From NCBI GenBank assembly GCA_019671005.1, contig CM033725.1, positions 37,656,678-37,720,677 on the forward strand: 64,000 nucleotides of DNA. The letters are read 5' to 3'. Positions 1 through 9,916 of the stretch are shown piece by piece; position 1 is the first letter of the stretch, and the number at the start of each line of letters is the position of its first letter. The stretch is from Hibiscus mutabilis (taxonomy: Eukaryota; Streptophyta; Magnoliopsida; Malvales; Malvaceae). The translations under genes were made by a program, and so were the position numbers. A model generated the notes under the pieces. That model did no database searches, had not been told where the DNA came from, and was given only the letters and a program-made list of their open reading frames with translations.

Positions 1-592
1 ATATCATCTCATGGGTGAGCAAAGATCCCACAAGCTCGTCAAGCTTGAGCTCCTTCAAGTTCTTTGCTTCTACAATGGCCGTCTTTTTGGACTCCCATGA
101 TTCGGGAGGTGAGTAGATCAACTTTTGAACGAGTTTGTCTTCCAAAATTTCCTCTCCAAGACCTTTGAGTTGATTGACGATTATGGAGAAACGGTCAAAC
201 ATCCTCTTAATGTCTTCATCCAGGTCCATCTTGAAGTTCTCATACTCAAGGTTAAGAAGGTCGATCTTGGTCTCATTTACGTTGTTGGTTCCCTCGTATG
301 TGACTTCAAGCTTGTCCCATACTTCCTTGGCACTCTAAGAAGAAGACATTTTCGCGTAGATGTTCGGGCTAAAAGCACAAAAGAGAATGTGCAAAGCCTT
401 GCAATTTAGCTCTATCTTCTTAAGATCATCTATACTCCATTCCGCCTTGCTTCGTTGTGCCATGAACGAACCGTCTTCAACAATGTCCCAAAGATGATAA
501 TCCTTGGCTCTCAAGAAGTACATCATCCTATTCTTCCAATAGGAGTAGTTGGTCTCATCAAAGAATGGTGGTCGGTCAATGGATTGTGCCAT
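1..592 (-). pseudogene. Copia-1 gag N-terminal region (DUF4219/UBN2 type), broken
   Basis: Minus-strand reading gives a typical plant Ty1/copia Gag. It starts with Met at 592, has the motif NYSYWKNRMMYFLRA near residue 15 (DUF4219-like), and continues through IWDKL-type and LTHEM-type segments of the UBN2 domain towards position 1. An in-frame TAG at 335-337 splits it after about 85 residues; the frame then stays open to the window edge, so one stop is the only damage seen here. Gag would form the virus-like particle. The start codon lies about 75 bases downstream of the primer-binding site at 669-680, as expected for an element transcribed leftwards. Protease, integrase and RT would lie to the left of the window. 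Family assignment is certain; lineage within Copia is not. Confidence 0.9.
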
Positions 593-668
593 AGCTTCGG
601 TTGATTGTTTGTCGGTCGAGCTTGCCGAGATCGCCTCAATAAGATGTTAATCCTCTCGATTGAGCCTC

Positions 669-680
669 GCTTTAATACCA
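669..680 (-). promoter_or_regulatory. Copia-1 primer-binding site (initiator tRNA-Met type)
   Basis: The minus strand reads TGGTATTAAAGC, two mismatches from TGGTATCAGAGC, the usual initiator tRNA-Met primer site of plant Copia elements. Two bases separate it from the LTR end at 683, the normal spacing. It fixes the element's orientation (leftward) and marks the LTR to its right as the 5' LTR. Confidence 0.85.
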
Positions 681-682
681 GT

Positions 683-1825
683 TGTTGGGCTCGATAATCA
701 CAACCGAATTGCTTGCCAAGTGGTGGAGAAGATGTATTTTAGGTGTTAGAAGTGGAAGCAAAAAGATAGAAAAATATGGACAAGGATTTAAAGTGGTTCA
801 GCTTTCTAACCAAAGCCTACATCCACTACCTTAGCTTCCTACTAAGGATTTCACCAAGTCACTAAAAAATCTTCCACTTTTCTAGGCTTAGGAGACAACC
901 TTTTACAACCTAGACGTAATACCAAAGTCTAGCAACCAAAGCTCACAAACCAAGGTTTGGTAACACTCTTGTACAAAGAGAAAACTTAGCAAATGAAATC
1001 CTTCTCTAAAGGTTGATGTTTGCACACTAAAGCCCTCACCCAAAACCTAAAATACTTGAGCATACATTTACAATTTAAGGTCACAAGTGTTTGTCTATAC
1101 AAAGAATGGGAATTAAGCACTAAGACACATTTGACATCATAATGTAGTTGACAATTGAAGCATTAGTCTTCCATGGATGCTTGAAGATCCCTTTTAAACT
1201 CCCAATTGAGTTCCTAGTCGTTGGAGACCGTTAGGGATGAATTAGAGCTGTTGGGGCCTTTATTTCCCATAATAATTGCAGTTCTGAAGCTATCTGTATC
1301 GGTACGCGGGTAGCCGTATTAGTACGCCCTTCTTCAGAACTAGCCGTTGGAGTTTGATGCAGCTCTACGTATCGATACACCTGAACGCGTATCGATACCG
1401 GTATGGGTATGCCTATGTAACGTATCGGTACGAGTGTTCGTTATGCTATAGGGAACTAGCCGTTGGGGTTTTTTCAAAAAGCCGTTGGGCATTTAAAGCT
1501 GTGCGTATTGAAATGCTACACAGCGTATCGAAATGCTTATGCTCCGTATTGATAGAGGCAAGCCTTATATCGGTATGGGTTCTGGCAGTTTCAAAACCTG
1601 TAGCTAAAACCCTTAAGGTGTATTGATACAAGGTATACCGTATCAGTACGATCAAGCTAGAATCTGTGGTTTGGCTACTTTAAACCATTTCAAACCTTAC
1701 CAAACACTTTTGAAAACTCCTCAAACATATTTTCAAGTTGTTTGTACTTAAAATCATTTTTGAAATCTTTTCAATTTAGTCCAAAACTATTTTTCAATTA
1801 TTATATCAAAACAAATATCCTAACA
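683..1825 (-). mobile_element. Copia-1 5' LTR
   Basis: On the minus strand the LTR starts TGTTAGGATATTTG at 1825 and ends GCCCAACA at 683, so it has TG...CA ends with a short inverted terminal repeat. Length is 1,143 bp. A TTTAAAAGG box on the minus strand near 1192 is a plausible TATA element, which puts a dense cluster of GTATCGATAC-like words (1294-1652) in U3 just upstream of it. The partner 3' LTR is outside the window, so the target duplication cannot be tested. The flanking base 1826 enters a Tekay-like gypsy gag, so Copia-1 appears inserted in that element. Confidence 0.85.
1294..1652. repeat. Cluster of GTATCGATAC-like palindromic words in the Copia-1 LTR
   Basis: In about 360 bp there are many exact or near copies of the word GTATCGATAC: for example gtatcggtac at 1296, gtatcgatac near 1368 and 1389, cgtatcggtacg near 1420, then gtattgatac and gtatcagtac at the end. 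Spacing is irregular, so this is not a simple tandem array. Most copies are self-complementary or nearly so. A similar cluster with the same word occurs at 50740-50905 inside an unrelated gypsy LTR. Confidence 0.8.
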
Positions 1826-1854
1826 CCAATGCTCAGGCTGAGTGTTACCGGAAC

Positions 1855-2790
1855 ATGGCCAACATGTTCAAACAATTTATGACCTCGATGAGAGTTGAAC
1901 GAACTGTGCAACCTACTCAACCTGCTGTCCATATGCTCAGGCCCCTATCGATGAGTTGGCATCGCTTCGGGCATATGCTTTCACTGGCTAGGATGATGAA
2001 AATCCTTAGACTATGGAATACTGGCTGGATAATACATTGAGAATCCTGAATAAACAATTACAGTGTTCTGATAAGCACAAGTTGGAGTGCGCCCTAACAC
2101 TGTTAGCAGATGTAGCACTCCAGTGGTAGGAGACCACTATACTCACTATTCCTGAAGATACCATCTCTTGGGAGTTCTTTCTTCAAGAATTCCGAAAGAA
2201 GTACATTAGCGAGTACTATCTCGCAGAAAGACGCAACATCTTTCTCCATCTAAAGTAAGGCGACCGGCCCATCGAGCAATACATCCATGATTTTTGCAAG
2301 TATTGTCGATACGGTGCATAATACATTAAGAAAGAGGAAGACAAGTGCAGGATGTTCATTGCCAGGCTTAGTGACGAGCTACGCCCTATGTTTACTGCCT
2401 TGGGCATCACTAACTTTCAGGACCTTGTGAATCGAATTAAGGCCACCGAAGCTGCACAGAGGGCTTAAAGATTGGGTGGATCTAGCAAGTCCGAGAAGAG
2501 ATTCAGAGATGATTCTTGGCCTCCCAAGTGGAACAAGAAGGGCAAGTATCGAGGCCCTAAGCATAATGCTTACCCTCAGCCTTCCCGTATTGGGAATATC
2601 GAGAGACCTCAGACCATGACACAATATTCCGTCAAGTCGGCCTTAGTTGAAAGCAATGGAGGCTCCAACCGAAGTTCACAGAATCCAATTTGTAACTACT
2701 ACCAGAAACGACATCCAGCGGGTCAGTGTCGTAACGAGACTCGAGCATGCTTCTATTGTTGAGAACAAGGTCATTTCATCCATGATTGTC
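1855..2790 (+). pseudogene. Tekay-like gag with CCHC zinc knuckle, broken
   Basis: Retrotransposon Gag core is recognisable, including SWEFFLQEFRKKYISEYY near 2168-2220 and the IEQYIHDFCKY segment near 2270. The frame ends with a degenerate Cys-rich block near 2690-2790: CNYYQKRHPAGQC followed by a second knuckle C-x2-(stop)-x4-H-x4-C, where the expected Cys codon is TGA at 2761. Further stops lie in the capsid part, for example TAG at 2128 in place of a Trp codon. Gag packages element RNA; the two-knuckle layout is usual for Tekay-like Gag. The N terminus is missing. Confidence 0.8.
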
Positions 2791-2879
2791 CTCTTGGTGT
2801 CACCAAGCCTACTACTGCACCGATAAGTAATACAGCCCCTACACAGTCTTTCTGAGGTAATGGGTCAAGGCAAGGTTCA

Positions 2880-3353
2880 TTGGGAGCTACAGGGAGACCT
2901 AGTGGCTTTGGCAAGGCACCGAGTAAGCAAGAATCCAAGGCTCTTGCTAAGATGTATCATGTGAGGAGTAGGGAGGAGGAAGATGAACCTAATATCATCA
3001 CAGGTATCATTGAACTGTACTTCCATTCTTTATATGCATTAATTGACCCTGGTTCTACTCATTCCTTCATAAGTACTATGCTAGTTAAGAAACACAGATT
3101 ATCTTCTGAGCCCATAGCACCGAGGGTCACCGTAACCAATCCACTAGGTGATTGTGTCACCATAAGCCTTGTATGTAAGAATTGTCCCTTAGTGATTCAA
3201 GGGATTCCTTTAGTGGCCAGTTTAATAGCTTTACTGATTCATGAGTTTGATGTTATATTGGGTTTAGACTGGCTCAATGAACATCAAGCGTGGGTAGTTG
3301 TAGTAAGAGGAAACTGTATCTCCGAGGCCTTGGCAAGGAGAGCATCATGTTGA
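2880..3353 (+). pseudogene. Tekay-like aspartic protease
   Basis: An open frame of 157 codons covers the retropepsin domain. The catalytic block is DPGSTHSF (3049-3072), with Asp, Gly and Ser in the expected D-S/T-G-like position (here D-P-G-S, normal for this group). The flap/closing block VILGLDWL lies near 3250. The frame is lost just after, near 3290-3350, where a shift connects it to the RT frame, so protease and RT are no longer in one frame. It would process the Gag-Pol polyprotein. Confidence 0.85.
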
Positions 3354-3370
3354 TGAGTTCGAGAAATCCT

Positions 3371-4782
3371 TCTTTGTATGCTTTGACGTTAGAAGCCAAA
3401 GATGAACCTCGATTACAAGACATTGATACTGTGTGTGAATTTCCCTATTTCTTCCCAGATGAACTTTCGGGCTTATCACCAACCCGTGAGGTTGAATTCA
3501 GTATTGAAGTACAACCTGGAACTGCTCTAGTTTCCATTGCACCCTATCGAATTGCAGCCACTGAGCTGAAGGAATTAAAAGCCCAGATTCAAGACTTGCT
3601 TGATAAAGGCTTTATTCAACTAAGTTCCTCACCTTGGGGAGCTCTGATTCTCTTTGTGAAGAAGAAGGATGGTTCCATGAGGTTGTCCATCGATTACCGG
3701 CAGTTGAACAAGGTGACCATCAAGAAAAAATATCATTTTCCAAGGATTGATGACCTATTCGATTAGCTTAGAGATGCCACTGTGTTTTCTAAGATCAATT
3801 TGAGGGCTGGATATCACCAAATAAGAGTTAAAGAGTGTGATGTGCCTAAAACTATTTTCCGTACGAGATATAGTCACCACGAATTCCTGGTGATGCTATT
3901 TGGGCTAACCAATGCACCAACAGCTTTTTTGGACCTAATGAATCGGGTTTTTCGATCTTACCTCGATAAGTTCGTGGTGGTGTTTATTGATGATATCTCA
4001 ATCTACTTTAAGAAGCCTACTGAACATCGAGACCACCTTCATATTGTGCTTCAAACTCTTCGAGAGAAACAATTATATGCCAAGTTTTCTAAGTGTGAGT
4101 TCTGGCTCACCGAAGTTGCCTTCCTTGGGCATATTGTATCGGCCTCGGGCATCCAAGTAGACCCGAAGAAGATTCAAGCCATTCTTGGCTGGCATCCATC
4201 AAAGAATATTGGTGAAGTGAGAAGTTTCCTTGGTCTTGTTTACTATTATAGAAGATTCGTCAAAGGATTTTCTATGTTAGCAGCTCTATTGACTAAGTTG
4301 TTAAGGAAAGAAGCTCTATTTGTTTGGGCCGAGGAATAGCAAAGAAGCTTCGATCAATTGAAACAAGTTTTGACTCATGCACCGGTTCAAACTCAACCTG
4401 AATTTGGAAAGGATTACACTGTCTATAGTGATGCTTCACATCTTGGGTTAGGATGCATACTGATGCAAGAAGGCAAAGTCATTTCTTATGCTTCGAGACA
4501 ACTAAAGCCACATGAAATGAATTACCCCACCCATGATCTAGAGTTAGCTCCAGTTGTCTTTGCATTGAAAATTTGGAGGCATTATCTCTATGGAGAGAAA
4601 TGTTATCTCTTTACTGATCATAAAAGTCTCAAGTATCTCTTGACTCAGAAGGAGTTAAATCTTCGGTAACGGAGGTGGATGGAGCTCCTCAAGGATTATG
4701 ATCTTGTTATCAACTACCACCTAGGCAAGGCCAATGTTGTAGCTGATGCACTCAGCCGTAAAGCTCTGCCTAGTAAGTATCG
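3371..4782 (+). pseudogene. Tekay-like reverse transcriptase and RNase H
   Basis: RT begins after a YRIAATELKELKAQI lead-in, with LSIDYRQLNKVTIK near 3690 (motif A region lead), FSKINLRAGYHQI at 3785 (first catalytic Asp position now Asn: D-to-N), FGLTNAPTAF at 3900, and the catalytic box VFIDDIS near 3980 (Y/FxDD form). RNase H follows with YSDASHLGLGCILMQ at 4419 and TDHKSLKYLL near 4612, ending at ADALSRKAL near 4745. In-frame stops at 3763, 4337 and 4666 break it. The D-to-N change in the first RT catalytic block is an extra loss. Confidence 0.9.
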
Positions 4783-5093
4783 TTATTGATCATTAAGTTT
4801 AATGTGTTGATTAGTGCATCGACTCATTGCAAAGTCCTTGTGTTGTAGCTCTTCAATCTCTTAATGCTCACTTCCGTCTTCGGAAGCATTGTTATCTTGT
4901 AGTTGAACTTCAAGTTCAGTCTACCATCATATCGAGAATTCAAGCATTGCAAAAATAAGATCCTAAACTTCAAGCCATCATTTCCAAGTTGCAAGAGAAC
5001 CCCGACTTCAGAATGAATTCTGAAGGGCTTTTATGTTTTCGTGATCAGGTCTGTGTACCCAATGATGAGTCTCTCCCCACCAATATCCTTGCC
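4783..5093 (+). pseudogene. Tekay-like pre-integrase segment, cut off
   Basis: After RNase H the frame reads through the spacer typical of this lineage (SLNAHFRLRKH... near 4855) and into LCFRDQVCVPNDESL at about 5032-5076, which in intact relatives immediately precedes the integrase HHCC domain. The similarity stops at about 5093, where a Copia gag in opposite orientation begins. A stop interrupts it near 4957. No HHCC or DDE domain is present. Confidence 0.75.
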
Positions 5094-5411
5094 CATCAAT
5101 AATTCTTTGAGATTTTTAACCATCATATAGGGAACCATGTCCTCATGTTGCTTATGAAGCTCAGGGGTCATGGTCGCAAGCATCAAGCATCCGACATCTA
5201 CCATGTCATTTGAGTATTTCTCAAAGGCTTCCCTTTCATCTTTGGAGGCATCATTTCCTGGCTTTTTAGGGACAAGTTCTTCGATGATTTGTAGTTTTCG
5301 TTCTTGCTTAAGGACAATCTTTAGGTTACAGAACCAATCAAGGAAGTTCAAGCCATTCAATTTGTCCTTCTCAAGGACGGATCACAATGATACCGTGTTT
5401 GAGTTTGCCAT
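5093..5411 (-). pseudogene. Copia-2 gag N-terminal fragment
   Basis: From ATG at 5411 (minus strand) the reading is a Copia Gag N terminus of the kind found in Tnt1-like polyproteins, with LNGLNFLDWFCNLKIVLKQE near residues 18-37 and GCLMLATMTPELHKQHE near 74-90. It ends after KNLKELL at about 5093, at the junction with the Tekay-like element. A TGA at codon 9 precedes the first internal Met at 5360. Only about 105 of the usual 300-plus Gag residues remain. It differs in sequence from Copia-1 gag, so it is a separate element. Confidence 0.8.
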
Positions 5412-5524
5412 AAAATCTACAACGGTAAAATATAATTTATAAGTACCTTTTATCATGTTTATAAATAAATTACATTCCCACTATTAATAATAATCAAAAT
5501 CAAAAAATTTGCTAAAAGTATTTC

Positions 5525-5908
5525 TAGTGGGTAAGGATCCATATTTCATTTTATTCTAAGTCAGCTTTGGCTTTACTCCTAGAATTCAATTATTTAGGTA
5601 AGCAACACTTGCTAATTACATCTCATGTAATTCCTATATTTGATGAACAACTATTTGTCCAAAACAAAAGTTCATATAGTCTAATAGAAAGAACAATAAT
5701 GAACAGTGCACCAGGTTAGTGGGTAAGGATCCATATTTCATTTTATTCTAAGTCAGCTTTGGCTTTACTCCTAGAATTTAATTATTTAGGTAAGCAACAC
5801 TTGCTAATTACATCTCATGTAATTCCTTTATTTGATGAACAATTATTTGTCCAAAACAAAAGTTCATATAGTCTAATAGAAAGAACAATAAAGAACAGTG
5901 CACCAGGT
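5525..5908. repeat. 192-bp tandem duplication
   Basis: Two head-to-tail copies, 5525-5716 and 5717-5908, each from TAGTGGGTAAGG to CACCAGGT. Only a few differences are seen (for example 5598, aattc against aattt), so it is recent relative to its surroundings. It lies in the region upstream of Copia-2 gag and is probably part of that element's leader or LTR. The rest of 5412-6149 holds no gene that I can recognise. Confidence 0.9.
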
Positions 5909-6365
5909 AGGTAACTTATGAAAAGAGAGGTGGTGTACTAGGCACGCTTAAATACCAAGTCTTTCAAAGAACCAATCCTAGACATGCATTTTTGTATTGT
6001 TTTTCAATCACCGAAGTTCTTGAACAATCATTAGTCTTTAGGTTTCTAATCTTATTAGAACAACCTAGTTTAACCAATATTACAACCAGTGAATATCACT
6101 TGGTCATTCTTCATATTTAACCAAGATAGATCTAAGTAATTTCTTTGGCAAAATCTACACAGTACCGATCGAGGAACCTGAACAGAGCAATACCGCGACA
6201 ACACTCAGTGAAGCTGAGAACAACAATACTACAACAAATTCTGAGGAACCTGATGCCCAGAAGGTTACAACGTTGATGTTGAAGCAGGAATCTTTAGATT
6301 GCTCTCATCTACAGTTGCCACGGCAATTGCACGACCACATACAAGATTAACGAGATGATAATACT

Positions 6366-7046
6366 TTGCCAATGGAATATGAGCAGGTAATGGTTGAACC
6401 TTTTGAATTCTTTAAAAACTCACCTCGTCCATTGCAGGTATGTCTTGAGGAACCGATGTTGGTAGATTTGAAGCCATCGAAATCTCTACTGATGGAGATG
6501 TTTGAGAGGCCAAAAGAAAAAGGTGTTTGGATTCGTAAAGCTTTTCAGAAAATTGGTTCTTCCCTTAACTTACAGCAAATTTTGGCAATTGATTTCCACG
6601 GCAATTGGCTTGAGCAGCAATTGCCACGACAACAAAGGATACATCCAACCATGATAGAAGTCGACAAGAATGAGGTAATTGAATGGTTGGGAATGGATAT
6701 AATTTTTCCTAATAATATATTCATGCCTTCAGGAACAGTAGCAAGGTGGAAGATGTGCATGGACTACAAGGGAACACGAAAGAAAGACACCTCCACCATG
6801 GTAACGCAAAAGGGAGTAGTGGCAAGCACATTGGCCAAACTCTTTTTGGGCAATATTGTCACCCGATGGAGGGTGCGGATGGACTATAAGAAGTATAAAA
6901 AACGACCATCCTCAACTTTTCTCAGATATGTAGTAACATTCGAAGATGCATGATGGCACTCTTTTCAGACATGGTCGAAGACTTCCTTGAGATCTTCATG
7001 GATGATTTTTTTTGTTTTTGGTAATGACTTCGACAGTTTCCTCGAT
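6366..7046 (+). pseudogene. Athila-1 reverse transcriptase remnant
   Basis: The 195-codon frame from 6366 matches the region around the RT start of Athila elements: a lead-in ending near 6700, then a segment resembling PVxCVPKKGG...RVCMDYR, seen twice in corrupted form (WKMCMDYKGTRKK at 6748 and WRVRMDYKKYKKR at 6870). The frame breaks near 6950; in another frame the sequence continues as MALFSDMVEDFLEIFMDD to about 7008, which is the catalytic FMDD box, then VFGNDFDSFLDNL. The central RT between motifs A and C is missing. The duplicated MCMDYK-like segment suggests an internal duplication. Confidence 0.75.
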
Positions 7047-7552
7047 AACCCTCAACGCCGCAGTAGCTCTTGACGCGCACGCCTCGGCAACCATGGATGT
7101 CAATGCCTTGAAAACCATGGATGCGCATGCCTCGATAACTCTTGACGCGCACGCCTCGACAACCACTGATACTCACGCCGTGGCAACCATGGATACGCAC
7201 GCCTCGGCAACCCTCGATGCCACAGTAACTTTTGACGCGCATGCCTCGGCAACCATGGATGCGCATGCCTCGGCAACCCTCGACGCCGCAACAGCTCCTG
7301 ATGCGCACCCTCGGTAACTATGGGTGCGCATGCCTCGACAACCCTCAACGCCGCAGCAGCTCTTGACGCGCATGCCTTGACAACCATGGATGCGCAAGCC
7401 TCGGTAACCCTTGACGCTGCAGCAGCTCTTGACATGTACGCCTCAGAAACTCCAGACGTGTACACCTCGGTAACCACTGATACGCACGCCTTGGGAACCA
7501 TAGACGCGTATGCCTCGGCTGCTCTAGACGTACACGCCTCGACAATCTTGGG
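7047..7552 (+). repeat. 24/18-bp coding minisatellite (octapeptide and hexapeptide units)
   Basis: About 22 units alternate between a 24-bp type, roughly gcgcacgcctcggcaaccatggat, coding D-A-H-A-S-A-T-M-like octapeptides, and an 18-bp type coding A-A-x-A-L-D-like hexapeptides. Both lengths are multiples of three, so the frame is kept; one slip near 7310 changes frame. From 7320 the repeat is in frame with the integrase remnant, giving one 206-codon frame to 7940. The units vary, mostly in C/T and A/G positions, so the array is not brand new. It sits directly after the RT FMDD block. Confidence 0.85.
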
Positions 7553-7587
7553 AGTAGTCACCACGACAACACATGCCTCGGCAATAC

Positions 7588-8510
7588 CCTGGTACGAAAA
7601 TTTAGTTAATTTCCTTGTTTGTGGTATTTTACCTTATGGCCTTACTCACCAAGGGAAGAAGTGGTTTCGCCACGATGCTAAGCATTACTTTTGGGATGAG
7701 CCTCTTTTGTTTAAACAATGTGCAGATCAGGTCATACGCCGATGTGTCCCTGAAGAAGAGCAACAGAATGTACTCAAGAAATGCTATTCATCACCCTATG
7801 GAGGACATTTTGGAGGAACTCGTACCGCGGCCAAAGTTTTGCAATCCGGTTTGTATTGGCAACACTGTACAGAGATGCCCAAGAGTTTTACAAGCAATGT
7901 GATCGTTGCCATAGGACGGGCAATATCACCTACAAACTAATGGGCAAGCAGAAATTTCCAACCGGGAATTGAAGGGTATACTCGAGAAAGTTGTAAATCC
8001 CTCTAGGAAGGATTGGTCAGTAAGACTAGATGACGCACTTTGGGCATATCAACTGCATTCAAAACACCCTTAGGTATGTCCCCCTTTCGGCTTGTCTATG
8101 GCAAAACATGCCATCTACCGGTGGAAATCGAACACAAGGCATATTGGGCAATCAAGACCATGAATATGGATTGGGAAAGTGCTGCGCAAAAGAGTTTGTT
8201 GGACCTCAACGAGATAGAAGAATTTTGTGCACTTGCCTATAACAATCCACGAATCTACAAGGAGAAAACAAAGCAATGGCAGGACAAGAAACTATTGTCG
8301 CGGCAATTCATGCTAGGGCAACTAGTTCTCTTATTCAATTCTCGGCTGAAACTTTTCCCGGGAAAACTAAAATCAAGATGGTCGGGACCATTTGAAGTTG
8401 TCAAACCATTCTCCCATGGTGTCGTGATAATCAAGTCCATTACCGACGAACATGAATTCAAAGTTAACGGACAAAGATTGAAGCACTACAACGGTACCCA
8501 TGTAGAACGT
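7588..8510 (+). pseudogene. Athila-1 integrase with DDE core deleted
   Basis: The N-terminal part reads WYENLVNFLVCG, then QVIRRCVPEEEQ near 7728 and the zinc-binding HHCC region with YGGHFGGTRTAAKVLQSGLYW at about 7798-7860 and CDRCHRTGNI at about 7898-7927. Directly after this comes TNGQAEISNRELKGILEKV, the conserved end of the catalytic core. The intervening part with the two catalytic Asp residues, usually some 110 residues, is gone. The C-terminal part (PLGMSPFRLVYGK near 8068, then LKSRWSGPFEVVKPF near 8370-8410) is well kept. A one-base loss near 8048 shifts the frame. Confidence 0.85.
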
Positions 8511-8540
8511 AACAAAGAAGTTGACACCTTAGGAGATCCA

Positions 8541-8715
8541 TGGGCATGCTCTCCTTTCGATATTTTCTTTTTCTTTTTATTTTTATTTTTCTTTTTATTA
8601 TTTTTTTCTTCTCTTTCGAACTATTTTTTCTATTATTTTTGGTTATTTTTTCTCTTTATTTATTTTTGGAATTTTTAGGAGATATTTTATTTTTTTCATT
8701 ATCTTTAGTTTCCAG
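8541..8715 (+). repeat. T-rich low-complexity block after Athila-1 pol
   Basis: A run of about 170 bp is almost all T with scattered C and A (ttctttttcttttt-like). It follows the end of the integrase C terminus. Any protein reading through it would be a run of Phe/Leu and I do not treat it as coding. Confidence 0.8.
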
Positions 8716-8750
8716 GTTTTCTTTGTTTTCTTTTCCACAACAAGACTCAC

Positions 8751-9008
8751 AACCACCATGCTAAGAAAATTCACTACCGACTACTTGCCACGGCAACCGC
8801 AACAGAGGATGCCCCTACAACTACCTCAGCAGTTGCCACGGCAACAGAAACTAGTGATGCCCAAGCAACAACAATGGCTTCGGCAACTACTGATGCCCAA
8901 GCAAGTGAACCTGCATCGGCAAACATGGATCAAATCAAAGCAATGCTATTCACGCGGTACTGGCCACAAGCATTCAACCACCGACCGGAAAATGAATCAA
9001 GCAAATGA
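8751..9008 (+). other. Ala/Thr-rich open frame in Athila-1, downstream of pol
   Basis: One frame, without a clear start codon, is open to TGA at 9006-9008. It reads H-N-K-T-H..., then a stretch made almost wholly of A, T, V, S, D and Q (ATATATEDAPTTTSAVATAT) and ends MDQIKAMLFTRYWPQAFNHR. Two copies of GTTGCCACGGCAAC-like words (8786, 8832) create the V-A-T-A-T pattern. A second frame starting at ATG 8758 is also open, reading the same DNA as Q/L/P-rich. The position matches where Athila elements carry an extra ORF or spacer, but no known domain is visible. Confidence 0.45.
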
Positions 9009-9039
9009 CACGAAGGAAACTTATCAGTCGAGGTGACGA

Positions 9040-9916
9040 CCTCTCCAACTAACTCATTTCATTTAGTTTCTTTTAAATTTTGTTTCACTTTTACATGCAT
9101 CGAGGACAATGCTTCTCTCGAGTTTGGAGGGGTGTTGGTTTCTAGTTAGTTTCATGTTTAGTTGTATTCATCTTTAGCAATCACATATAGGATGCATATG
9201 TTACTTGCCATGCCTTTAATTGGATTTAATTGCTTAAGACTTGTTGAATATCCAATGATGAATTTTTGCCATTACACTTAATTGAAAGAACCTTTAATTT
9301 TAGGATTGCATGAAAAGAACTTAGAATTTTACTATGATGCTGAATTTTTTACACGGTTGTGGCTTGTTGATTGGAAGAAACTTAGTGAACTTAGATTGCT
9401 TAAAATTTGGGTAAATTTAAAATTGAAAATTAAAAGTTAGTTTTTTGCTAGAGGTACCCGAAACTAGCTCTAGTAGTAAATACACTTTTTTTGCTAGAGG
9501 TGCCCGAAACTGGCTCTAGTTGTTAATGCACATTAAAGAATCGCTAGAGGTGCCCGAAATTGGCTCTAGTCAACTAAAATAAAATGAGAAATTGCTTACT
9601 TTGCTAGAGGTGCCCGAAATTGGCTCTAGTGAAAATAAAAATAAATGCCCCAGTAATTAAATTGATAAAAGCCTATTGTTCACATAGAATCTTGAAAATC
9701 AACTTGTACACAACTACGCACACACATTGTCACAAGCATTATAGTTCAATTCTGGGTAATTGTTGTGCTATTCGAAAAATTAAAAGGTGATCATACTTTG
9801 TGCCACGGTTCCGAGGTTTGAATTCAAGTTTAAAGCATGTCTTTGATGATTAAAGTCTTGGCAGGTAATTGTTAGTTTGCATTACCTGAGGATAAGCAAT
9901 AGTTCGAGTTTGGGGG
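9040..9916 (+). other. Athila-1 3' non-coding region with polypurine tract
   Basis: No credible gene. It starts with the segment ttacatgcatcgaggacaat near 9091, followed by gagtttggaggggtg, a layout common to Athila 3' regions and resembling a duplicated polypurine tract. It contains four hairpin repeats (9448-9629). The functional-looking polypurine tract gagtttgggggtg at about 9905-9917 directly precedes the LTR. Confidence 0.7.
9448..9629 (+). repeat. Four spaced copies of a 26-bp hairpin
   Basis: Copies lie at 9448-9473, 9494-9519, 9544-9569 and 9604-9629. Each begins CTAGAGG, ends CTCTAG, and has a central TGCCCGAAAyTGG; CTAGAG pairs with CTCTAG as a 6-bp stem and CC with GG closes an inner stem. 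The spacers (20, 24 and 34 bp) differ in sequence, while the 26-bp core is almost invariant. The conserved core within variable spacers suggests that the core itself, perhaps as an RNA hairpin in the 3' part of the element transcript, is maintained or was copied. Confidence 0.85.

Larger units (their letters stand above)
1826..5093 (+). mobile_element. Tekay-like Ty3/gypsy element, internal part only
   Basis: The order gag, zinc knuckle, aspartic protease, RT, RNase H and the start of integrase identifies a Ty3/gypsy element read rightwards. The protease motif LIDPGSTHSFIS and the VILGLDWL segment are typical of the Tekay/Del chromovirus group. No LTR of this element is visible: its left side is replaced by the Copia-1 LTR at 1825 and its right side stops at about 5093, where a minus-strand Copia gag begins. 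At least five in-frame stops (gag, zinc knuckle, RT, RNase H) show it is dead. Confidence 0.85.

Noticed and set aside
6922..7564. Long minus-strand frames rich in Arg, Gly, Cys and His opposite the Athila-1 minisatellite
   Set aside because: Antisense shadows of the 24/18-bp repeat; the plus strand is in frame with the integrase remnant.
8540..8764. Phe/Leu-rich frame resembling membrane segments, considered as an env-like protein
   Set aside because: It is a T-rich low-complexity tract. No signal peptide, cysteine pattern or cleavage site supports an envelope protein.
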